Source: Geobacter sp. UBA698 (GTDB lineage: Bacteria > Desulfobacterota > Desulfuromonadia > Geobacterales > Pseudopelobacteraceae). Taken from it: DNA of 19,213 bases. Below are positions 13,679-19,213 of the stretch, piece after piece (positions within the stretch are counted from its first letter, which is position 1; every line of letters begins with the position of its first letter). The DNA lies in the NCBI GenBank assembly GCA_002298925.1, contig DBMM01000128.1:1-19213 (forward strand), written 5' to 3'. The translations under genes were made by a program, and so were the position numbers. The notes beneath the pieces are model-generated. The model ran no database searches. It was not told where the DNA came from and was given only the letters and a program-made list of their open reading frames with translations.

Positions 13679-14356
13679 ATGAAAATCCTGATGGTGTTGA
13701 CGTCCCATGATCAACTTGGCACAACCGGCCACAAAACCGGTTTATGGCTGGAAGAATTTGCCGCTCCCTATTTCGTATTCAGGGATGCCGGTGCCGATCT
13801 GACGCTCGCCTCACCCAAGGGCGGGCAGCCGCCGATCGATCCCAAGAGCGACCTGCCGGAAAATCAGACCGAGGCCATGGCCCGCTTCAAGAAGGATGAG
13901 ACGGCGCAGAAAGCCTTCGCTCACACGGTCCGGCTCACGGATGTGAAAGCGGAAGATTTCGACACGGTCTTCTACCCGGGTGGACATGGCCCCATGTGGG
14001 ACCTGGCCGAGAGCCCGGTTTCGATTGCGTTGATCGAGTCGTTCTACAATTCCGGGAAGCCGGTGGCATTGGTCTGTCACGCCCCTGGTGTCCTCCGTCA
14101 TGTCACATACCTGGGAAAGCCTCTGGTAAAGGGGAAGCGCGTAACCGGCTTTACGAATGAGGAGGAGGCAGCGGTCCAGCTCACCAAGGTTGTGCCGTTC
14201 CTCGTCGAGGATGAGCTGAAACGTCTGGGCGCCATCTTTGAGAAGGTGCCCAACTGGCAGCCGTTCTCCATCGTTGATGGCCTCCTCATTACCGGGCAGA
14301 ATCCCGCTTCGTCAGAATCTGCAGCCCATGCACTTCTAGGGGTTGTTGGCATGTAA
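13679..14356 (+). CDS. DJ-1/PfpI-family protein, Hsp31-like class I glutamine amidotransferase-like
   Basis: A 225-residue protein of the DJ-1/PfpI superfamily. The nucleophile elbow cysteine lies in ALVCHAPGVL, with a preceding DTVFYPGGHGPMWDL that supplies the conserved glycine-rich loop, and GFTNEEEAAVQL near the end, all typical of the Hsp31-like group. The catalytic Cys-His pair is adjacent (CH). Members act as glyoxalase III, chaperone or deglycase-like enzymes. The start at 13679 follows AAAGGAG; an upstream ATG at 13658 adds seven residues without a good ribosome site. Probably single or read after the VOC gene. Confidence 0.88.
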   Translation: MKILMVLTSHDQLGTTGHKTGLWLEEFAAPYFVFRDAGADLTLASPKGGQPPIDPKSDLPENQTEAMARFKKDETAQKAFAHTVRLTDVKAEDFDTVFYPGGHGPMWDLAESPVSIALIESFYNSGKPVALVCHAPGVLRHVTYLGKPLVKGKRVTGFTNEEEAAVQLTKVVPFLVEDELKRLGAIFEKVPNWQPFSIVDGLLITGQNPASSESAAHALLGVVGM

Positions 14357-14443
14357 AAGGCGGCGTAGAGCACGACCCTGGTTCAATAAAAGTGGTTGCT
14401 ATGCGCTAGGCCATGCCGTAGTTCGGCCGGTACGCAGGAGAGA

Positions 14444-14476
14444 TAAAGATGGGCCTGTCCTGAGCGTAGTCGAACG
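14444..14476. repeat. short intergenic repeat-like stretch
   Basis: GTCCTGAGCGTAGTCGAACG resembles half of an intergenic palindrome (GTCCTGAGCTTGTCGAAGG-like) seen in many bacterial genomes. Only one copy lies in this window. It abuts the DUF1992 fragment of copy G. Nothing else was recognised in 14357-14443. Confidence 0.35.
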
Positions 14477-14626
14477 ACCATCGCCTCGGTGATCTTGCGT
14501 TCCGCTATGGTGGCCAGGATGTCCATGGGGTGTGGTTTGGAATATGTCGGCGGGTAATTTCAAGCAGAGAAACAGACAAAGGCGGCCGCTTGGCCGCCTT
14601 TTGCATTAAGCGTGGTATCCCCGTAA
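14477..14626. repeat. composite repeat copy G (DUF1992 5' fragment plus terminator hairpin)
   Basis: On the minus strand 14526-14477 reads MDILATIAERKITEAMV, nearly identical to the first residues of the DUF1992 protein (MDILSTIAERKIREAMA). After a 37-base spacer (14527-14563) come the leader GCAGAGAAACAG (14564-14575), the 10-bp stem AAAGGCGGCC/GGCCGCCTTTT at 14578-14602, and a trailer with GGTATCCCCGTAAG. It lies between the convergent DJ-1 and FMN reductase genes and should terminate both. Confidence 0.8.
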
Positions 14627-14633
14627 GTGGCTT

Positions 14634-15293
14634 CTACGCCGCGACGGTCTCCGCCCCTGCCAGCCGTCTCCCCATCTCGAAGGCCCGTTGGCAGTCCAGC
14701 GGCAGCGCCTCCGCCCGCCGCTTCGCCTTGTGGACCGGATCGAAGCTCTCGATCACCACTTTCGAGTAGTCGTCCACCTGGCAGGTATCGAAAGCGTAGA
14801 GCGACTCGACGGTCCCGAGCAGCAGCTGGGCATAGCGTTCGTTCGCCTTGATGAAGTACTCGTAGCCAAACTCCCGGCTCCGCTCTTCGGTGACGTTCAT
14901 GGTGTAGATGAAGGCCGTGGCCAGCTTCTTCGGAAACAGGGTGCCGTATGGGACGGTGTAGGTCAGATAGGGGAACAGCAGCCGTTCCATGAAGCTGCGC
15001 GTCTCGCCGGTGACCGAACCGAAATAGACCGGTGAGCCGATGACCAGAGCGTCGGCCGTGGCGATCTTCTCTAGCAGCGGCGTCAGACCGTCTTTCATGG
15101 CGCAGCAGCCGTAACTCTTCCCTCCCCTGGTCTTGCAGGCGAAGCAGCTAGTGCACCCTTTGAAGTCCAGGTCGTACAGGTGAACGAGTTCCGTCTGGGC
15201 CCCCTGCTCAGCGGCTCCTTCCAATGCCTTTGCCACCAGAGTTGCCGTGTTCCATTGTTTGCGGGGACTTCCGTTGATACCGATTACTTGCAT
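14634..15293 (-). CDS. flavodoxin-fold NADPH-dependent FMN reductase-type protein
   Basis: A 219-residue flavodoxin-like protein. The FMN phosphate-binding loop is GINGSPRKQWNTATL near the start. Next follows LDFKGCTSCFACKTRGG with clustered cysteines, KDGLTPLLEKIATADALVIGSPVYFGSVTGETRSFMERL, typical of the iron-sulfur flavoprotein or NADPH-dependent FMN reductase group. The cysteines (CTSCFAC, then CC at about residue 67-68) could bind a cluster or act as redox thiols. GGGAGGT precedes the start at 15293, with the ATG three bases further upstream too close. It is convergent with the DJ-1 gene. Confidence 0.87.
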   Translation of the reverse strand: MQVIGINGSPRKQWNTATLVAKALEGAAEQGAQTELVHLYDLDFKGCTSCFACKTRGGKSYGCCAMKDGLTPLLEKIATADALVIGSPVYFGSVTGETRSFMERLLFPYLTYTVPYGTLFPKKLATAFIYTMNVTEERSREFGYEYFIKANERYAQLLLGTVESLYAFDTCQVDDYSKVVIESFDPVHKAKRRAEALPLDCQRAFEMGRRLAGAETVAA

Positions 15294-15326
15294 CATCTAC
15301 CTCCCATTAAAATAGTAAATTATAAA

Positions 15327-16004
15327 TTACGGACACTTCCCTGTTTTTCGCGGGCGACCCGGCGCTCCCGGCCGCAATCGCTGGTTAAGGCTGAACTCCA
15401 ACTGGTCGATAAACTGCTCCGACCCAAATGGACGGCCGGTCCGTGTGGCCCTCCGGATACCGTCGTCCGTCTCTTCATCCACTGCGTCGAGGAATGCCGC
15501 GTAACCAGCACGCTCATCGGGTGCCAGCCACGAATCCTCCGCCAACAACTGATCGTGCCTTCCCGTCACATGGGCTGTGGCACTGGACCAGGGATAGGCC
15601 ACCGGAGTATCTGCCAGGCCAGTTTTCACCGGGTTGCGCTCGATGTACCGCGCCGCGCTCCAGAGGTACGAGTTGCTCTCGACAATGCACGAGAAGAAGC
15701 GGTTCTGCCAGATACGCCCGGACTGGTTCAACTTGCGGTTCAGGTACTGGGTGTAGAGCATGTTGGTCAGGCCGATCCCACGCGCCAGGCCGGTGTCTGT
15801 CTCCGGCACGGCCAGCAGGTGGATATGGTTGCCCATCAGGCAGTACGCCCAGATAGTCACTTTGTATTTCAGGGTGTATTTCAGCAGCAGGTTCAGATAG
15901 GTCTGCCGGTCTTCGTCATCGAAGAACACCGCGGCGCGGTTGTTACCGCGCTGGGTGATGTGGTGCGGATATCCGGCGGCTATGATGCGGGCAACGCGGG
16001 GCAT
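15327..16004 (-). CDS. REP-associated tyrosine transposase (RAYT)
   Basis: A 225-residue Y1 transposase. The first residues PHHITQRGNNRAAVFFDDED are characteristic, the HUH motif is GNHIHLL with His60 and His62, and the catalytic tyrosine is Tyr120 in ARYIERNPVKTGL. The C-terminus has the TGRPFGSEQFI and RPGAPGRPRK segments found in RAYTs. Such enzymes act on REP/BIME hairpin repeats through single-strand transfer. The gene looks intact. It is flanked by an inverted repeat, with the last codons (GKCP-stop) forming part of one arm. No clear Shine-Dalgarno. Confidence 0.92.
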   Translation of the reverse strand: MPRVARIIAAGYPHHITQRGNNRAAVFFDDEDRQTYLNLLLKYTLKYKVTIWAYCLMGNHIHLLAVPETDTGLARGIGLTNMLYTQYLNRKLNQSGRIWQNRFFSCIVESNSYLWSAARYIERNPVKTGLADTPVAYPWSSATAHVTGRHDQLLAEDSWLAPDERAGYAAFLDAVDEETDDGIRRATRTGRPFGSEQFIDQLEFSLNQRLRPGAPGRPRKTGKCP

Positions 16005-16060
16005 GGCGGAATATTAGCGCAGGGAGAAAGCAGGTGCAATGGAAATATGGGAAGTGTCCC
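15331..16060. mobile_element. RAYT element with inverted terminal motif
   Basis: GGACACTTCCC (15331-15341) and GGGAAGTGTCC (16049-16059) are exact inverted repeats at the two ends of the transposase gene. A direct repeat of CCTCGTTTCCCC lies just outside at 16059-16081. Boundaries are not confirmed. Confidence 0.55.
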
Positions 16061-16196
16061 TCGTTTCCCCCTCGTTTCCCCCCAGACAATATATGCCGAG
16101 ATAGCTATATTCTTTACCTCGCTATTGTGTTACTCGTAGCTATGGAAATTAATTCATCCACAGAAGTTTTCAGGGAATAATAGCGGGAGATTCATA

Positions 16197-16637
16197 ATGT
16201 TCGGCTTTTTTAAGAAAGACGGTATGGGAAGTGCTCTGGATGAAGTTCAGGAATATCATAAAAGGTTAGACCTTGAACTAGAACTGTCACCGTCAATAGT
16301 TGCTGAAATCAAGAATTTTGATTTGTTTAAGGACATTGACAAGAGATACAAAAGTAAAGGTCTTTCAAAATACGGCGGGTTAGCCTGGTTCTGCACACAG
16401 TTTATCATCAACACCGTGAAGGCACTTGATAACGGCCATACCATGAGTGCAGTGTCAATGGACACATTGAAGAAAATGATGTATGTGAGTTTGGCTATTG
16501 GCAATAGCATACCGGAACTGAAACTGACCAAAGAAGATATGAAGCCGATTCAAGCGTCCTGTGAAGCATCTATGGACTATATGAAAAAGAACCCTTCCCC
16601 TCTTGAAGCTGAATTAAGTGCCTATTTCCCCAGTTAG
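16197..16637 (+). CDS. hypothetical protein, helical, 146 residues
   Basis: A 146-residue, mostly helical soluble protein not recognised. It starts MFGFFKKDGMGSALDEVQEY after GGGAGA. A WFCTQFIINTVKAL stretch at about 64-77 and KMMYVSLAIGNSIPELKL at about 93-110 are hydrophobic helices but not clear membrane segments. No metal or catalytic motif is evident. The AT-richer codon use matches the downstream toxin-antitoxin genes rather than the first 16 kb. Ends 186 bases before hairpin copy H. Confidence 0.7.
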   Translation: MFGFFKKDGMGSALDEVQEYHKRLDLELELSPSIVAEIKNFDLFKDIDKRYKSKGLSKYGGLAWFCTQFIINTVKALDNGHTMSAVSMDTLKKMMYVSLAIGNSIPELKLTKEDMKPIQASCEASMDYMKKNPSPLEAELSAYFPS

Positions 16638-16681
16638 AACTGAAATTTAAAAGTCCATATCACACCTACAACATCGAGTAG

Positions 16682-16809
16682 GTCAAAGTCGAGTCCTATG
16701 TGCTAGAGGATCCTGGCACAAAAACTATCAGAAGGTTGTTACCGACTTTTCCCAGCAGGATCTGGGGCAGCTTAAAACGAGAATTGCCACAGCGCTTGAA
16801 ATGAACTGA
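16682..16809 (+). pseudogene. possible degraded reading frame
   Basis: VKVESYVLEDPG (from 16682) and, one frame shifted, HKNYQKVVTDFSQQDLGQLK and TRIATALEMN ending at TGA 16807-16809 read like pieces of one protein joined by a frameshift. The source family is not recognised. Confidence 0.3.
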
Positions 16810-16814
16810 ATATA

Positions 16815-16866
16815 GAAACAGCATAGGCGGCCATTGGCCGCCTATTTTAGTTTGTATAGTATCCTC
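16815..16866. repeat. hairpin repeat copy H, terminator
   Basis: GAAACAGC leader, then ATAGGCGGCC-att-GGCCGCCTAT at 16823-16845. The A-to-T change on the left arm is matched by T-to-A on the right, keeping a perfect 10-bp stem. Trailer GTATAGTATCCTCGAC. It is between the convergent 146-residue gene and the HigA-like gene. Confidence 0.8.
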
Positions 16867-16886
16867 GACATAACTAATAGCTAATT

Positions 16887-17966
16887 TCAATGCCACTCAT
16901 AATAGACTTTCAATTTGTTTCCATGCGGTATCCTAAGTAGACCATCATGCTGTAGCCGTCCCACAACTATTCCTGGAGCAATACTGATTTCACTGGCAAA
17001 TTGAACAATCGCAGATAAGGATCGACCATCCCAACACGCTAAGAAACGTCTAAGATCTTGGGGATTAATTAGTCTCTCACTTGAAAATTTATTAGCTTCT
17101 GCTTCTTTTTCTCCATCTAGTCCATTGCCTTCAATAAATATTTCTTTTTTCCCATGCTTTACAATATGCCCAGCCTCATGGAAAAAGGTAAACCAAAGTT
17201 GGTCATTGCTCTTATACCTGAGACTTAGCTGAATCAATGCTTTGTCTCCAATCCAGCGTGTTGCACCTGATACACCGGTTTTAGGTAATTCTCTAACAAA
17301 TATTACAGCAACCCCAACTCTCGCACACATCGCTACCAACTTCGGGCAAAAAACTTTAGGGTCTTCCTCTTGCGTAAGGAAACGAATCTCATCAAGTGCA
17401 TCCTGAAATCCTTTTTTGTCAAAAGGTCCACAAGATATTTTTTGCGCCTCGATCTCCCCCTGCCTCAACCATGCAGATACAGATTCTGCGCATGTCTCAA
17501 AGCGCTGTGTTTGGCGATAAACAACCTGATATTCTTCCCAAACTGTTCTCCACTGATCTGGAGAAGCTATACCAAAAAACCGTAGCATCTCCTCAAGTTG
17601 ATCAATAGGGTCTAAAAAGCGGCTAATCCATCCATAGCTAGACATAGCCCTCACAGGAATACGCTTCAACCACTCAAGGTGCACACTAAGCTTTGCTTTC
17701 TCAGCAAGTCGTACTTGGTCCTCTTGAAACTGACGCTCCAAAGAGCTCCAAAAGGAAGCTGGACGATTAAAGACTCGTTCAAATTTAAATGCGGTATCTG
17801 GGGTAATAGCAGCTTTACCTTTGATTATTTCATTAATAGTTTTTTTTGCCATTCCTGTACGATCAGCAAGCTCAGCCTGCGTCATCCCATAGGACTCAAG
17901 ATAATCTTCCAACACTTCTCCAGGGAGAACCAAATAATCTGGAATATAGCTCGTTTTCTTACTCAT
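16887..17966 (-). CDS. XRE-family antitoxin fused to ImmA/IrrE-type metallopeptidase domain
   Basis: A 359-residue protein. Residues 12-75 form an XRE helix-turn-helix of the HigA addiction-module type (PGEVLEDYLESYGMTQAELADRTGMAKKTINEIIKGKAAITPDTAFKFERVF). The C-terminal part has an ImmA/IrrE-type zinc peptidase motif, FFHEAGHIVKHGKK, giving HExxH, and EAEANKFSSERLI for the third ligand region. This is the XRE-COG2856 fusion found as antitoxin in some HigBA-like modules. The start at 17966 overlaps the toxin's stop by eight bases. GAGGA precedes it. Confidence 0.88.
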   Translation of the reverse strand: MSKKTSYIPDYLVLPGEVLEDYLESYGMTQAELADRTGMAKKTINEIIKGKAAITPDTAFKFERVFNRPASFWSSLERQFQEDQVRLAEKAKLSVHLEWLKRIPVRAMSSYGWISRFLDPIDQLEEMLRFFGIASPDQWRTVWEEYQVVYRQTQRFETCAESVSAWLRQGEIEAQKISCGPFDKKGFQDALDEIRFLTQEEDPKVFCPKLVAMCARVGVAVIFVRELPKTGVSGATRWIGDKALIQLSLRYKSNDQLWFTFFHEAGHIVKHGKKEIFIEGNGLDGEKEAEANKFSSERLINPQDLRRFLACWDGRSLSAIVQFASEISIAPGIVVGRLQHDGLLRIPHGNKLKVYYEWH

Positions 17967-18306
17967 GAGTGTCCTCAATTCCAATAATCTTGATAGCCGT
18001 TACCATTTGCCAGTTTAGCCCCCCATCATCCAACACAGGTATGGGACTATGATCTGGGACAAATATTAGCCGATATGGATGATCAAGATCCACCGATAAC
18101 TGCCCGTGCCTCTGGCCTTCAGTTAGCTCGTGACATCTGGAAGGAGGGCTTTTGGGTGGCCAAAAATCCTTCAGGTTTTCTGCAGCACGTAACTCCTTCA
18201 TTCTTATACGGATACGTTTTGCACGGGGCGCCCCATGAATTTTTTCAAGTTGCTTGCCCTCATTGAACTCTTTCGAGACCTTTGTATTTTGAAAAGATAT
18301 ATTCAT
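17959..18306 (-). CDS. HigB/RelE-like toxin
   Basis: A 115-residue RelE-superfamily toxin of the type paired with XRE-COG2856 antitoxins: MNISFQNTKVSKEFNEGKQL, AKRIRIRMKELRAAENLKDF, RCHELTEGQRHGQLSVDLDHPYRLIF, and a final GGLNWQMVTAIKIIGIEDTHE. The central basic and H-P-Y-R-L segment marks this family of ribosome-dependent mRNA interferases. As in higBA, the toxin gene comes first. Its product should be held in check by the overlapping downstream gene. Confidence 0.85.
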   Translation of the reverse strand: MNISFQNTKVSKEFNEGKQLEKIHGAPRAKRIRIRMKELRAAENLKDFWPPKSPPSRCHELTEGQRHGQLSVDLDHPYRLIFVPDHSPIPVLDDGGLNWQMVTAIKIIGIEDTHE

Positions 18307-18340
18307 ATCATAACACGCTTCCTAAAATTAATAACCTACT

Positions 18341-18369
18341 TAGTTAATTATTTTGCCATAGCATGTCAA
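18341..18369 (-). promoter_or_regulatory. promoter and operator of the HigBA-like operon
   Basis: On the minus strand TTGACA (18369-18364) and TAACTA (18346-18341) are 17 bases apart. An imperfect inverted repeat TTAATAAC / GTTAATTA overlaps the -10 region, a likely site for the XRE protein. Confidence 0.6.
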
Positions 18370-18434
18370 GTATTATTTATTTTAGGTAGCCAAGACCAGA
18401 GGTATTTTGTCCAAGCCTGCCACCCTTCATTGTT

Positions 18435-18577
18435 CCCCAGTGATCTTGTATTCAGCTATGGTGTTTAGGATGTCCATGGGGTGTAGTGTGGATTATTTCA
18501 GCGAGAAATTTTAAGCAGAGAAACAGCAAAGGCGGCCAATTGGCCGCCTTTTGAATTTAGTATGCTGTCCCCGGAAT
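18435..18577. repeat. composite repeat copy I (DUF1992 fragment plus terminator hairpin)
   Basis: On the minus strand 18477-18435 reads MDILNTIAEYKITG, a decayed DUF1992 start. A 37-base spacer (18478-18514) matches that of copy G at 29 of 37 positions. The leader GCAGAGAAACAGC follows at 18515-18527, then AAAGGCGGCC-aatt-GGCCGCCTTTT at 18528-18552 and trailer TATGCTGTCCCCGGAAT. It lies downstream of the dGTPase gene. The rest of 18307-18631 holds only the toxin promoter and AT-rich DNA. Confidence 0.8.
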
Positions 18578-18631
18578 ACTCCCCAGAAGGTTACTCTACT
18601 TTCTGAACAAGTTGTCTGACCTCTTTTTTGA

Positions 18632-19201
18632 CTATTTCATTCCATGTAAATTTTGATAGAGAGACAAGGCATAAGAGTCGGTCATCCCTGCTATAAAATC
18701 CACCACCATAAGAACTTTTAAATATTCTTTATTTGCATAAGTAGATTTTTGCATTGCATATCTTGATTGGTGTGAAAGAAGGCTACAAATTTTTCCGTTT
18801 GAAGTTTTTCTATTTTCAGCGTCTCTTGACATTACAGCTTCAAAGAAACGCTCAAGCAAGTACAAAATAACGGTTTCACCGAGTAATTCGCTTTTTACTA
18901 CACTCTCAAATCTGAAGTTTTTTATTGCGATATCCTCAAACAATTTCCTTAATTTTTCTGATTTTGAACCACTGAGTAATTCTTGGTCATAGTTTCCAAT
19001 AACAATTTCATTATGATTATCAACAAAACTCTTAAAAGCAGAATTAATCATTTTTTGTTGAGCAAATATTCGACAATCTTGGATTATTAAAGAAGTTAAG
19101 TTTTCATAAGTTTTGTACTTATCTCTCAGTTCAACTATTTTGTTACGAAGAGCAACACACTCTTCATCATTCCCGTATTTAGTTTGTATTAAATCAATAA
19201 C
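18632..19201 (-). CDS. C-terminal part of a dGTPase-like protein, interrupted near the window edge
   Basis: Reading minus from 19201, the frame gives VIDLIQTKYGNDEECVALRN, then LTSLIIQDCRIFAQQKMINS, GETVILYLLERFF, and ends MVVDFIAGMTDSYALSLYQN. This C-terminal pattern, with the RIxxQ helix and DFIAGMTDxYAL, is that of dGTP triphosphohydrolases (HD superfamily). The HD catalytic core would lie beyond the window. A TGA in the same frame at 19202-19204 separates this from the edge, so the gene may be broken or frameshifted there. The ATG at 19051 is inside the homologous part and is unlikely to be the true start. Confidence 0.7.
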   Translation of the reverse strand, partial: VIDLIQTKYGNDEECVALRNKIVELRDKYKTYENLTSLIIQDCRIFAQQKMINSAFKSFVDNHNEIVIGNYDQELLSGSKSEKLRKLFEDIAIKNFRFESVVKSELLGETVILYLLERFFEAVMSRDAENRKTSNGKICSLLSHQSRYAMQKSTYANKEYLKVLMVVDFIAGMTDSYALSLYQNLHGMK

Positions 19202-19213
19202 TCAACTTTCGCA

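Noticed and set aside
15180..16139. Plus-strand frame of 319 codons opposite the RAYT gene
   Set aside because: The minus strand has an intact HUH transposase with its tyrosine; this frame has no recognisable motif.
19202..19204. TGA in the dGTPase frame as a second Sec codon
   Set aside because: No redox cysteine is expected there and the context (ES-TGA-VID) shows no Sec-like motif; breakage or a frameshift is more likely.
1..19213. CRISPR arrays, tRNA and rRNA genes
   Set aside because: No evenly spaced direct repeats with spacers and no recognisable tRNA or rRNA sequence were seen; the repeated hairpins are kilobases apart.

Overview
The window looks like chromosomal DNA of a GC-rich, anaerobic, Geobacter-like deltaproteobacterium (Desulfuromonadia). 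This is inferred from protein flavour, good Shine-Dalgarno sites, a UGA-encoded selenoprotein, a RAYT transposase and a dense family of GC-rich hairpin repeats. No rRNA or tRNA gene or CRISPR array was seen, so the placement is tentative. The first 16 kb is GC-rich. From about 16.1 kb to the end the DNA is visibly AT-richer and probably acquired.

Layout. 84-811 (+): a parvulin PPIase overlapping an SseB-domain protein. 2633-950 (-): DUF1992 protein, membrane protein and HAD phosphatase in one run. 2878-4197 (+): a LysA-type PLP decarboxylase. 4810-4263 (-): a Phd-like antitoxin and RelE/YafQ-like toxin with a repeated palindromic operator. 8810-5038 (-): a tight four-gene operon (YcaC-like hydrolase, ABM-domain membrane protein, YtcJ-like amidohydrolase, pirin) read divergently from its likely LysR regulator (8930-9820, +). 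10003-10227 (-): an AHSA1/SRPBCC pseudogene with an internal deletion. 10339-11165 (+): a 66-residue membrane protein and a DsbA/FrnE-family oxidoreductase with an in-frame TGA at the first cysteine of its CPWC site. 11704-11246 (-): SRPBCC protein. 12701-11796 (-): NmrA-like protein, with three phased half-sites upstream. 12946-14356 (+): PhnB-type VOC protein, a short-chain dehydrogenase C-terminal remnant and a DJ-1/PfpI protein. 15293-14634 (-): an NADPH-dependent FMN reductase-type protein. 16004-15327 (-): a RAYT (Y1) transposase flanked by an inverted repeat. 16197-16637 (+): an unknown protein. 18306-16887 (-): a HigB toxin and an XRE-ImmA/IrrE fusion antitoxin. 19201-18632 (-): the C-terminal part of a dGTPase, cut by the window edge.

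Two things stand out. First, 10560-11165 reads as a selenoprotein: TGA (10602-10604) replaces the catalytic Cys of CPWC, and a perfect 7-bp stem with a CGTGC loop follows at 10618-10636, as expected for a bacterial SECIS. Gene callers would start downstream or call it broken. Second, a hairpin repeat (core AAAGGCGGCC-N4-GGCCGCCTTT with a leader like GCAGAGAAACAGC and a trailer like TGCTGTCCCCGGAAT) recurs about nine times. It lies in five convergent intergenic regions and at other 3' ends, so it works as a portable, often bidirectional terminator. Two copies also carry the antisense of the first codons of the DUF1992 gene, so the mobile unit was larger than the hairpin.

Many accessory genes here (DsbA-like, pirin, DJ-1, FMN reductase, ABM and VOC proteins, YcaC) suggest redox and electrophile stress handling; this is inference from family membership.
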